A DNA stretch of 64,000 nt, from contig NC_080077.1 of assembly GCF_949987535.1 (NCBI RefSeq), positions 38,892,561 through 38,956,560 of the forward strand, in the 5' to 3' direction. This DNA is from Balaenoptera acutorostrata (taxonomy: Eukaryota > Chordata > Mammalia > Artiodactyla > Balaenopteridae). This document shows, one piece after another, positions 11,364-21,030 of the stretch. Each line of letters opens with the position of its first letter. The stretch's first letter is position 1. The translations under genes were made by a program, and so were the position numbers. The notes beneath the pieces were generated by a model. That model was not told where the DNA came from. It saw only the letters and a list, made by a program, of their open reading frames with translations, and did no database searches.

Positions 11364-11370
11364 TATATAT
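11309..11370. repeat. Compound palindromic microsatellite (TG)n(TA)n(CA)n
   Basis: The sequence reads TATATA, then (GT) repeats, a central (TA) block, then (AC) repeats and again ATATAT. The two arms are reverse complements, so the tract can form a long hairpin or cruciform. It could also be seen as alternating purine-pyrimidine DNA prone to Z-form. Confidence 0.9.
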
Positions 11371-11520
11371 AAAGTGATCTTCAAGTATAACACATTACCT
11401 CCCAGTTTCATTCATTTTGAAGTATGTAGAAGGAGCAAAAGCATTTCCTTCATTTTGTGATTTCACACAAGAAACAATTCCTGGAGAAAATTAAGGCGAT
11501 ACCATGAAATTATATTACAG

Positions 11521-11660
11521 TTAAAACTCAGAGACAGATGGGATCTGTAGACATCATAGAGTCCAATCCATTCATTCAACAGATAAAGAAATGGAGACAC
11601 AAGCTTAACGGAATGGTCCAGGGCTCCTTAATCCCATCCCTATCCTCTTCCCACTGTAAT
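11521..11660 (-). repeat. Possible MIR-like SINE relic
   Basis: The block 'GAGTCCAATCCATTCATT' is followed by 'ACAGATAAAGAAATGGAGAC', which resembles the antisense MIR core (ACAGATGAGGAAACTGAGGC). It is short and diverged. Confidence 0.4.
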
Positions 11661-11799
11661 GCTGAATCTCCTTTACAGAAAAAGAAAGTCCTCGGGCAAT
11701 AAATAAATTCTGCAGAAGATTAAAAGTTCCATAAATAACATCATTTTATAAATATCACTCCTTATAAACAATAAAACACTGATCTCTACTATAAAATCT

Positions 11800-11925
11800 A
11801 TGAGACTTGATAATGGAAAGATTATTTCTTTTTTATAGATGAAGAAACAGTCTCAAATGGTTAAATGACCTACTCAGAGTCACACAGATAGTAAATTCAG
11901 TGTTCTTTCTGATATTCTACACACA
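11800..11925 (-). repeat. MIR SINE (antisense)
   Basis: 'TATAGATGAAGAAACAGTCTC' and then 'GAGTCACACAGATAGTAAATT' are the antisense MIR core landmarks in the right order and spacing. It is noncoding. Confidence 0.65.
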
Positions 11926-12612
11926 CACACATGTAAGATCAAGTACAAAATGGCTGTTTAAGCCACCAAGCCATGGAAGTGAAGTCAGGGCAGAGAACAA
12001 GGACTCAGAGGCAATGGTGCCGCCGTGATGGAGTTTTACAAGAGTCCGGCTGTCAGATAGCTTGCCTACTTTCAGACTGTCTTCACAGGTGATGTCCTCA
12101 TCTATCCAATGGCCTAAATAATTATCAAATGCATTTTTCAAACTTAATCGCAAACAAATAGAAAGGTGCTTGACAAGAAAATTTTTAAATGTCAAAGTTA
12201 CAATTAATCTTAAGCATTTGTATATTTAAAACGTTAACACAGTTCACATTTTAAAAGATTCTTGATATTAAAAGTCAACATGTTGTCTGCTTTACCAAAT
12301 TCTTTCTCTCATATTATGATCAGATTTATATGGATATGTCTGCCTATCATGAATGGATATTAAAAATCTGATCTATGTGTTCAATATCTCAAAGGCTTTC
12401 TTTAGAGACAGGAATATGGTGAATATCAAAAACAAAACAAAACCAAAGTTCATTTCCTACAAAGCAAGCAAACAGCAACCTCACAATCATTTAGAAAAAA
12501 AAGAAAGCTCATATTGAAAAGTAACAGATGTCAACTCTAACAAAAACCAAAACATCCACAGGCTTTATTTAATTGTCAGAATTATCTACTTTGTTTTATT
12601 TTTCCCATAATC
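11926..12612. other. Unique sequence with one unassigned minus-strand ORF
   Basis: No repeat is recognised. A 92-codon minus-strand frame (11917-12195) reads MTFKNFLVKHLSICLRLSLK at its start and has a middle (about residues 25-70) that looks less random than neighbouring frames. I do not recognise the protein and see no clear splice sites, so it is not called as a gene. Confidence 0.35.
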
Positions 12613-12939
12613 AAAATTAAACGGGTGGGGCTTCCCTGGTGGCGCAGTGGTTGAGGGTCTGCCTGCTAATGCAGGGGACACGGGTTCGAGCCCTGGCCTG
12701 GGAAGATCCCACATGCCGCGGAGCGGCTGGGCCCGTGAGCCACAACTGCTGAGCCTGCGCGTCTGGAGCCTGTGCTCCGCAACGAGAGAGGCCGCGACGG
12801 TGAGAGGCCCGCGCATCGCGATGAAGAGGGGCCCCCGCTTGCCACAACTGGAGAAAGCCCTCGCACAGAAACGAAGACCCAACACAGCCAAAAAATCAAT
12901 CAATCAATCAAAAACATACGCATCTGATTCAAGATCCTC

Positions 12940-12972
<33 letters not shown>

Positions 12973-12981
12973 AAACGGGTG
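12613..12981 (+). mobile_element. CHR-type SINE with short 3' transduction and TSD
   Basis: A full-length tRNA-derived SINE starts at 12628 with box A near 12640-12650 and B box GGTTCGAGCCC near 12683. The SINE body ends at about 12895 in an AATC-repeat tail. After that come 28 bases that are not SINE (12915-12942) and then a ~27-base A-run. TSDs AAAATTAAACGGGTG flank the whole unit (about 12613-12627 and 12967-12981). The extra bases therefore arrived with the insertion. Confidence 0.92.
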
Positions 12982-13054
12982 AATTCAGTAAGTTGTTTCC
13001 TCAAAGAAATAATGGTAGCTAACATTAATATGACTATGTATATATATTACTTTA

Positions 13055-13215
13055 GTAATCTTTTCAATAACTCTATGAAGTAGTTACTCTTACAGACCCA
13101 TTAACGGACAAGGAAAATGAAATGCAAAGGGATTAAATTTGACTGGATCACACAGCAGAAAAGATCCTGAAGTTGTCTGACTCCAGTGCCCACATATCTA
13201 GCCATAATGCAATAC
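13055..13215 (-). repeat. MIR SINE (antisense)
   Basis: The landmarks are 'CTCTATGAAGTAGTTACT', 'CGGACAAGGAAAATGAAATG', 'GGATCACACAGCAGAAAAGA' and 'TGTCTGACTCCAGTGCCCA', the antisense MIR order from the 3' part to the 5' part. Confidence 0.7.
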
Positions 13216-13284
13216 TTCCTTTCTAGTTAGACACTCTCTACTGAAGGAAGCTAAGCATGTTCCAAGAATAAGCACAGTGTAATA

Positions 13285-13303
13285 AAAAATAATAATAATA
13301 ATT
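13285..13303. repeat. (AAT)n microsatellite
   Basis: A short run of about five AAT units sits in unique sequence just upstream of the minus-strand L1. Confidence 0.8.
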
Positions 13304-13377
13304 ACGTAACAGTTGATCCGGAATTAATGACGAGTTAGTTGAGTTCTAACCGTGACACAGTAAATTTCTTCAATATT

Positions 13378-14485
13378 CTTTTTAATTTCCTCTTTGATTT
13401 CTTCAGTGATCTCTTGGTTGTTCAGTAGCGTATTGTTTAGCCTCTATGTGTTTGTATTTTTTACAGTTTTTTCCTGTAATTGACATCTAGTCTCATAGCA
13501 CTGTGGTCGGAAAAGATGCTTGAAATGATTATGACTTTCTTAAATTTACTGAGGATTGATTTGTGACCCAAGATGTGATTTATCCTGGAGAATGTTCCGT
13601 GTACACTTGAGAAGAAAGTGTATTCTTTTGTTTTTGGATGGAATGTCCTATAAATATCAATTAAGTCCATCTGGTCTAATGGGTCATTTAAAGCTTGTGT
13701 TTTCTTATTTATTTTCATTTTGGATGATCTATCTATTGGTGTAAGTGGGGTGTTAAAGTCACCTACTAGGGCTTCCCTGGTGGCGCAGTGGTTGAGAATC
13801 TGCCTGCCAATGCAGGGGACACGGGTTCAAGCCCTGGTCTGGGAAGATCCCACATGCCGCGGAGCAACTAGACCCGTGAGTCACAACTACTGAGCCTGCG
13901 CGTCTGGAGCCTGTGCTCCGCAACAAGAGAGGCCGCGACAGTGAGAGGCCCAAGCACCGTGATGAAGAGTGGCCCCTGCTTGCCGCAACTAGAGAAAGCC
14001 CTCACACAGAAACGAAGACCCAACACAACCAAAAATAATTAAAAAAAAAAAAAGTCGCCTACTATTATTGTGTTACTGTCGATTTCCCCTTTTATGGCTG
14101 TTAGCATTTGCCTTATGTATTGAGGTGCTCCTATGTTGGGTGCATAAATATTTACAACTGTTATATCTTCTTCTTGGATTGATCCCTTGATCATTATGTA
14201 GTGTCCCTACTTGTCTCTTTTACTAGTCTTTATTTTAAAGTCTATTTTGTCTGATAGGAGAATTGCTACTCCAGCTTTCTTTTGATTTCCATTTGCATGG
14301 AATATCTTTTTCCATCCCCTCACTTTCAGTCTGTATGTGTCCCTAGGTCTGAAGTGGGTCTCTTGTAGACAGCACATGTACAGGTCTTGTTTTTGTATCC
14401 ATTCAGGGAGCCTGTGTCTTTTGGTTGGAGCATTTAATCCATTCATGTTTAAGGTAATTATTGATATGTACGTTCCTATTACCAC
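13378..14485 (-). pseudogene. L1 ORF2 fragment (endonuclease domain), SINE-interrupted
   Basis: On the minus strand the frame starts at 14485 ([20 protein letters not shown]) and covers the APE-type endonuclease: [13 protein letters not shown], a later RINHI segment, and SDHSAM. It is interrupted by the SINE at 13769-14050 and by frame damage near 14207. The catalytic GDFN Asp lies right at the SINE insertion point and is Asp here, unlike the copy at 4699. The reverse transcriptase domain is absent because the element ends at 13378. Confidence 0.85.
13755..14064 (+). mobile_element. CHR-type SINE nested in the minus-strand L1
   Basis: The SINE body runs 13769 to about 14050 with intact head, box A and B-box region (GGTTCAAGCCC) and ends in an A-rich tail. 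TSDs AAAGTCACCTACTA (13755-13768) and AAAGTCGCCTACTA (14051-14064) differ at one base. The host is L1 ORF2 antisense sequence, so the SINE is younger than that L1. Confidence 0.93.
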
Positions 14486-14535
14486 TTTCTTAATTGTTTT
14501 GGGTTTGTCTTTGTAGGTCTTTCCTTCTCGTTTCC

Positions 14536-15428
14536 TGCCTAGGGAAGTTCCTTTAGCATTTGTCGTAAAGCTGGTTTGGTGGTGCTGAATTCTCTTAACT
14601 TCCGCTTGCCTGTAAAGATTTTGATTTCTCCATCGAATCTGAATGAGATCCTTGCTGGGTAGAATAATCTTGGTTGTAGGTTTTTCCCTTTCATCACTTT
14701 AAATATATCTTGCCACTCCTTCCTGGGCTGTAGAGTTTCTGCTGAAAAATCAGCTGTTAACCTTATGGGGATTCCTTTGTATGTTATTCGTTGCTTTTCC
14801 CTTGCTCCTTTTAATATTTTTTCTTTGTGTTTAATTTTTGTTGGTTTGATTAATATGTGTCTTGGCATGTCTCTCCTTGGGTTTATCCTGTATGGGACTC
14901 TCTGCGCTTCCTGGACTTGACTGACTATTTCCTTTCCCATTTGGGGGAAGTTTTCACTATAATCTCTTCAAATATTTCCTCAGTCCCTTTCTTTTTTTCT
15001 TCTTCTGGGACACCTATAATTTGAATGTTGGTGTGCTTAATGTTGTCTCAGAGGTCTCTGAGACTGCCCTCCATACTTTTCATTCTTTTTTCTTTATTCT
15101 GCTCTGTGGCAGTTATTTCCAACAGTCTATCTTCCAGCTCACTTATCCATTCTTCTGCCTCAGCTATTCTGCTATTGATTCCTTCTAGAGTATTTTTAAT
15201 TTCAGTTATTGTGTTGTTCATTACCATTTCTTTGCTCTTTAGTTCTTCTAGATCCTTATTAAAAGTTTCTTGTATGTTCTCTATTCTATTTCCAAGATTT
15301 TGGATTATCTTTACTATCATTACTCTGAATTCTTTTTCAGGTAGTTTGCCTATATCCTCTTCATTTATTTGGTCTTGTGGGCTTTTATCTTGCTCCTTGG
15401 TCTGCAAGATATTTCTCTGTCTTCTCAT
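14536..15428 (-). pseudogene. L1 ORF1 pseudogene
   Basis: The minus-strand ORF1 starts at 15428 with MRRQRNILQTKEQDK. The coiled coil is readable to SLRDL. A stop at about 15048-15050 (TGA, apparently replacing the Trp codon that follows RDL in the copy at 3747) and further damage to about 14945 break the frame. The C-terminal part resumes at 14940 ([20 protein letters not shown]) and ends in RQMLKELP at 14539. The homologous intact frame lies at 3747-4640. Confidence 0.85.
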
Positions 15429-16124
15429 TTTGTCTAATTTACAGTATTTGAGGTCTCCTTTCCCCAGGCTGCAGGTCCGTAGTTCCTCCTGCTTCTGTTC
15501 TCTGCCCCCAGTAGTGAGGTTGGTCCAGTGGCTTGTGTAGGCTTCCTGATGGGAGGGACTGGTGCCTGCCACTGGTGGGTGGAGCTGAGTCTTTTCCCTC
15601 TGGTGAGCAGGGCCATGTCAAGTCGTGTGTTTTGGGGTGTCTGTAAACTTAATATGACTTTAGGTAGTCGGTGTGCTGATGGGTGGGTTTGTGTTCCTGT
15701 CGTGTTTGTTGTTTGGTATGAGGCATCCAGTGCTGGGAGCTGCTGGCAGTTGGGTGGAGCAGGGTCTTGGATTTAGATAGAGCCCCCCTGTGAGAGCTCT
15801 CAGTGATTAATCTTCCCTGGGGCCGGGAATTCTCTAGTGGTCCAGCATCCTGGACTCAGTGCTCCCACCCCAGAGCCTCAGGCCCGTCTTCCAGTCGAGG
15901 AACCAAGATCCTGTAAGTCACTTGTCCCGGTCAACATAATTAGTGCCATATATGGGATCATCAATTTTTTTCCCAGCCATATGGGAGTTCATTTTCTTTG
16001 CATCCTTCTGGAGGTTTAGCCTTTTTCTCAAGTCGTGGATCCAGCCATGATGTCTTTGTGTTATGGTGGTTCTAAGTAGCCCTGAAGGAGGTGTAAGAGT
16101 AATTGTCTAAATTTCTTCAATATT

Positions 16125-16460
16125 AAAAACAAAGTATCTGTGACTCACAGATATAGAGAACAAACTAGTGGTTATCAGTGGGGAGAAGAGGAGGGGAGGG
16201 ACATGGTAAGAGTGATAAGAGTGATAAGAGTAGGGGATTAAGAGGTACAAAGTACTATGTATGAAATAAATAAGCTACATAATATATGGTAGAACACAAA
16301 AAACATAGCCAATATTTTATAATAATTTTAAATGGAGTCTAATCTATAAAAATTTTGAATCACTATGTTATACACCTGAAACTAATGTAATATTATAAAT
16401 CAACTGTACCTGGATAAAAATAAAAAGAATAAATTATAAATTAAAAAGAAATACAACATT
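16125..16460 (+). mobile_element. L1 LINE 3' UTR fragment
   Basis: It has 'GACTCACAGATATAGAGAAC', then the AACTAGTGG..ATCAGTGGGG block, a G/A-rich tract at 16180-16200, and the terminal 'TATACACCTGAAACTAATGT' block with an A-rich tail. It is 5'-truncated in the 3' UTR and more diverged than the copy at 8460. Confidence 0.82.
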
Positions 16461-18734
16461 TAAAAAAAGTGTTATAAGAAAACTGCCACCTTCGATAATG
16501 CTGGTGAAACCTCTTTAGCTAAATAAATAAATAAATAAATATTAAAACAAAATAATTAGAAGTAAATTATGCTTTAGATCTCAATAAAGTAAAGAGGCCA
16601 ATTCAGTAAAGTATTAGTTTTCTAATTACCTCCTATCATTTCTATCCAATACATTCTCTCAGAACAAGAGATAATTGAAAAACATTACTTAGCAAACAAC
16701 ATAGACTGAACTCCTATGCACTATAATTCATATACATTGAGAAAAGTGAGCTCTACCAAGTCTATAAATGGACACTATTTATTATGACAGTAGCACATTT
16801 TTCCAAAATCCGTGTTGTTCTTTCCCTGCCCCAAAACTGACCAAAAGCTGTATACAGAGAAATGCTAGAACTAGGTACCTAGTAAGGTGAAGCCTAAAAA
16901 AGCTACAAGGAGTTTACAATATCAACCTAAAAGTTTACTATACGTGGGACTTTCAAGTTTGGACAGAGGGCTACAAAAATCCATAAGCACCAGAAGTTAT
17001 TAAAGCCCAACAAACTTGTCACGTGTAAAATCAGTTCATTCCCCAACAATTTACAACACATACAGATGAGACTTAATCCAGGTAAGGATTTATTTTCATA
17101 GCCTGACCATAAGCTCTCTGTTTCTCATTTCCATAGGTATTTCTTTTTAAAATCTACATAGCATAAATTTAAAATAATACTCAACAGCTGAGGAATTTGA
17201 AAACTCATTGAGCTATTTACGTAAGTTGCTTATCAACTGAAAATATTAACATTTTTCAAATAGGCAATCTCTTAAGAAATGAAAGAGAATAAAGTTGCTG
17301 AGTAAGTTCATTCTGATTTTTAAAAAACAAAAAAAACAAAAACAAAAAAGGAAACATTTAGACAGTGTCTCTGTAACGAAGATTGAAATTCAGAAACCCT
17401 AAGATAAATTAGCGGGCATTGCATAAGAGGCATACACCTTGAAACAAAAGCACTCAATAATTTATAAATTACTAAAATTCATCAAGAGTAGGCAATTTTA
17501 AAAATAAAATGGAATAATGACCGAAAAATGATAATACCAGAATTAGAGTTTCTCATATGAGATACACACTATGTGACCTCTTGCAGTAAGAAAGTACACT
17601 GTAGTCCATGAAATAAGAAATTTTCCCATCTTATTAGATATGTCCAGTAATTATCAATACATCCAGTAATCATCTTCCCCTTTCCATCTCACAAACTAGA
17701 TGCAAGCAGAAGAGAGAAACCAGAACAGTGAAAGACATGGAATTATGGCATCTGAGAAATGAAATAAATGTTTTCAGGGCTACAGGACTTCAAATATTTG
17801 AAGGATTTTCCTGCAGAAAAAGAGCTAGATACACTCCACACCTGGCGTAATTCCTAACACATTACAGTTGCTCAGTAAATACTGACTCTATTACTGAGAA
17901 GATGAATCAATACACAAACCATTTGTTGATTGTTTCCAGAGCCAGAACATTACTCTAGAATCACAGAATTCGGTACACATTATAGGAAGACAGAATTTTT
18001 CTTTAATGTATGAAAAAATATGTAAATTTTAGCTGTCCAACAATGGAAAGGGCTGTCTCTCAAGGAAGTGTCCCAAAGCTATGCCCATTTCCCTTGGCTG
18101 TTACAGAAGGGAGTGCTCTGCAGATGGGCATTCAGACTGGTGACTTTTAAGAGTCCCTCTGATGCTGTGATCTCCTTTCCTCTTGGAGTGTCTCTGTTGT
18201 GTGCTCTCATTTCTCATTAAAGCTAAGAATTTCTGTTTACTCTCTGCCCTTAAAATCCATTCTTATTTCCATCCTCACAGAGCAGCACGCACCGACAAAC
18301 CAGAACAAATCTTCAGCTGACACCCACCTGTTCTTACCACTCCACCACAGTCAAATTCCAATTCCTGGCTAGGAGAAGTCAAGAATCCAAGTGCTCTTTG
18401 ACTACAAACACCACCCCTACGTACTGGTATTTTTTTCTTTGCTGGTTTATTTTGCAGTGATATTAGCACATTTTTTTTACAACTTTTAAAGATGATGATT
18501 TGAGTAATGATACAGATGCAGCTAATTTCCTGCTTTTGTTTACTATAGTCATTTGATAAACAGTGTGGCGGGGTGGGTAACGAAGCTAAATAATTCAGTC
18601 CCATCTGAAACTGCTGCAGTTGAATAGAAGTAGCCAAAATGGGCATGTGGGTATTATATGAAGATTTAAGGAATCGGCGTTATTCTTCCTTATTCTTGGT
18701 TGGGAAAGCAATGATGATGTGGACTCTGGGTGGT
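16461..18734. other. Unique AT-rich sequence, little recognised
   Basis: It holds an (AAAT)n run at about 16517-16540. A short 'TTGCTCAGTAAATACTGACT' block near 17865-17890 may be the 3' end of an old MIR or L2. No coding-like frame is seen; the minus ORF at 18275-18646 has no recognisable pattern. Confidence 0.5.
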
Positions 18735-18860
18735 TGGAATCAGGCTGAGAATTAAGAAACCTTAGGTTCAGATCTGGCACCACATCACTCTAAGCCAGCT
18801 TTCTCACGTGTAAAATAGGGAACCATGGCAGCTATTTATACTCTGCTGCATCCCAGGTTT
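18735..18860 (+). repeat. MIR SINE relic
   Basis: 'CCTTAGGTTCAGATCTGGCA' is followed at MIR spacing by 'CAGCTTTCTCACGTGTAAAA' and TAGGG. This is the sense MIR core, strongly decayed. Confidence 0.5.
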
Positions 18861-20300
18861 TTGTGCCTCTAAAATAAAATAATAGCAAGGGAAACATTCT
18901 GTTCACAGTGTTATATACAAGCATCAGGTAGCACTGACTCTAGGTATGGGTCTAAGGCCCATGACTAGGCACCCAAAATCAGACCAATTTAAAACCGGTC
19001 AGTGTTATAAAGTAGCCATTATAGAGCAAGACTCTATTATCACCAGTCTAGAAATTAAGTACTTATTTTGCCACACTGCTATTGCCACTGACTTCGTGTG
19101 CTTTTTAAGCTGCTTGCAAAGACAAACCTAAATACTCCAGAAATTTATAAAACGTGTATTACACAGAAAACAGCCCTTCGGTAAATTTTATTTCATATTG
19201 ATTTTGTCTTTCCATCATATTCATTGCAAAGTCAAGTCACACAAAGAAAATCAATAACTGAACATTAAGAAAGCACTGTTCATACAAAGGGCTTCCTACT
19301 ATTTTGCATATCTATTCTTTTTCTTTTCCACATTCTGTAACGCTGCAGGTTGAAAAAAAATGCATTACTGAATAAATTAAAGTTAATATTCTCCTGCCTT
19401 TGAAGGAGCAAACACATATTAAGTCCAGGCAGGATCTTTCTTTCCTTATTTTCCCCGCCCTGGTGCTCTGCAGGTTTTTTATCAATATCAATGACTTAAG
19501 ACCATATTGTCCCATGGCTGCCACTGAAATGAAAGGTACTACAGCATCCTGTTATGAAAGGGCATTTGATGATTTAGCAGGTGAGAGATTATTAAATCCT
19601 GAATTTGAAATGCTGGGGCATTATGAAACTACATACTTCAAACAACTATAGAATCCACTCAAACTATATCTCTCTTCAGGAGATGAAATGTCATATAGGT
19701 TTCAATGTTCAAGTGTTTTCAGAGGCTTTGAAAACTGAACACCTGCAGTTACTCACACATGAACTTTGCCTTTGCAGTATTAGTATCCCAACAGCATTTT
19801 TCCTGAAAATATTATATTAATTAAACTATAGTTAATTACTTTTGGAATTTTGCATTGAAAGACACAATGCAGTTAATATTAGCTGTTCCATACTCAGAAA
19901 ACAAAAAATTTATGTCTTTCAATTAACGTTAACAATATTGGATAAGGGTGGTTTTTATTTCCCCATATTAAAAATATTTTGAAAAACATTTGAGGAAACA
20001 TGAAAATCAAGCAGCTCTAAACTTTTAGCAAATCTCACATACACAGAGACAATCTGATTGAGAGAACTCATGCACACTTTCATCACTGGTTTGCTGCTAA
20101 ATATTTAACATGTGAATCTCTGAGGAAAAAAAATGTTTGCATATACATGCATACATAAGTTTTCAATAAATGTCAGACATATTCAGAATGCATGGCACAT
20201 AAATCACAGATAATTTGTAAATATGCAGTACTATTTACTGCAAATTCCAAATAGCCAATTGTTTCACACACATTCTTTGTTTTGTCAAACTCTTGAGTCA
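18861..20300. other. Unique AT-rich sequence, nothing recognised
   Basis: I see no repeat family, RNA gene or convincing coding frame here. Confidence 0.5.
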
Positions 20301-20338
20301 GTAGCTGTATTAGTCAGGGTTCTCCAGAGAAATGGAAT

Positions 20339-20415
20339 GGGGTGTGTGTGTGTGTGTATGTGTGTACATTATACATATATATATATATACACACACACAC
20401 ACATGTATGTACATG
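20339..20415. repeat. Compound (GT)n(TA)n(AC)n microsatellite
   Basis: GT repeats, a short TA block and AC repeats are arranged as a near palindrome like the one at 11309, inside the LTR-type element. Confidence 0.85.
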
Positions 20416-20430
20416 TATATGAGAGAGATT

Positions 20431-20493
20431 TATATGGGTATATGAGAGAGAGAGAGAGATTTATTTCAAGAGATTGGCTCATATACCCATATA
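20431..20493. repeat. 16-bp perfect inverted repeat plus tandem duplication
   Basis: The arms are TATATGGGTATATGAG (20431-20446) and its exact reverse complement (20478-20493) around a ~31-base loop. Adjacent to it, the GAGAGATTTA.TTCAAGA.ATTGGCTCAT segment occurs twice (about 20450-20480 and 20511-20540), so this part of the element was duplicated. Confidence 0.8.
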
Positions 20494-20782
20494 CCCATAT
20501 ATGGGAGAGAGAGAGATTTAGTTCAAGAAATTGGCTCATTATGATTGTGCAGACTGCCAAATCCAAAATCTGCAGGGTAGGCCAGTAGGGTAGAGATCCC
20601 AGAAAGAGTTGAAGAGCTGCATTTTGAAGTCAGTCTGCTGACAGAATTCCCTCTTCTTTGAGAAACATCAGCTGTTTCTGTTAAGACCTTCACTTGATTG
20701 GATGAGGTCCACCCACATAGGGAGGGCAAGCTGCTTTACTCAAAGTCTATTGGTTTAAATCTCATCTAAAAAATAATTTCAG

Positions 20783-20930
20783 GGACCACCCTGGTGGTCC
20801 AGTGGTTAAGACTCCACACTCCCAACGCAGGGGACACAGGTTCGATCCCTGGTCACGAAACTAAGATCCAGCATGCTGCACAGTGCAGCCAAAAATTTTA
20901 AAAATTAAAATTAAAAAATAAATAAATTTT
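20783..20930 (+). mobile_element. Short tRNA-derived SINE (CHR-1 / Bov-tA-like)
   Basis: The head 'GGACCACCCTGGTGGTCCAG' is followed by TGGTTAAGACTCC, a B-box GGTTCGATCCC and a short body ending GCAGCC before an A-rich tail. It lacks the long tRNA-unrelated region of the copies at 12628 and elsewhere. TSDs are diverged (about 20768-20782 and 20931-20944), which suggests an older insertion. Confidence 0.82.
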
Positions 20931-21030
20931 AAAAACAACTTCAGAGAAACATCTAGAAGAATGTTTGACCAAACATCTGCGTACCATGGCCTAGCCTATT
21001 TGACACATGTCATTAACCGTCACAGTAGCT

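Larger units (their letters stand above)
13378..16107 (-). mobile_element. L1 LINE, truncated at both ends, with 17-bp TSD
   Basis: This minus-strand L1 contains about 680 bp of 5' UTR (15429-16107), ORF1 (14536-15428) and only the first ~260 codons of ORF2 (13378-14485). It is flanked by an exact 17-bp direct repeat TAAATTTCTTCAATATT at 13361-13377 and 16108-16124, so the piece was inserted as it stands. It was not cut down later at its 3' end. There is no poly(T) at the 13378 boundary; the element ends in the A-rich ORF2 sense segment AAATTAAAAAG. A SINE (13769-14050) was inserted later. Its 5' UTR differs from that of the L1 at 1556, so it belongs to an older subfamily. Confidence 0.9.
20306..21024 (+). 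mobile_element. LTR-type element (TG...CA, 5-bp TSD), SINE-interrupted
   Basis: This is a known mammal-wide repeat type starting TGTATTAGTCAGGGTTCTCC, passing 'GATTGGATGAGGTCCACCCA', and ending in 'TTGACACATGTCATTAACCG' then TCACA. It begins with TG, ends with CA, and has the 5-bp direct repeat GTAGC on both sides (20301-20305 and 21025-21029). Those are the marks of a solo LTR. I do not recall the family name with certainty. An expanded microsatellite (20339-20410) and a SINE (20783-20930) lie inside. Confidence 0.6.

Noticed and set aside
12628..12700. Functional tRNA gene at the SINE heads
   Set aside because: Box A and box B are present, but the sequence does not keep a tRNA cloverleaf or anticodon arm and runs on into the SINE body, so these are tRNA-derived SINEs.
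12586..12982. ORFs on both strands such as MVENLPANAGDTGSSPGLGR-type and the reverse 'RGLSPVVASGG' type, also at 26179, 27724, 42389, 45843 and 55455
   Set aside because: The same peptides recur at every long SINE, in either frame and strand. They are translations of the SINE, not genes.
20339..20540. CRISPR-like array of short repeats
   Set aside because: The units are microsatellite and a two-copy duplication without regular unique spacers, and the context is mammalian.
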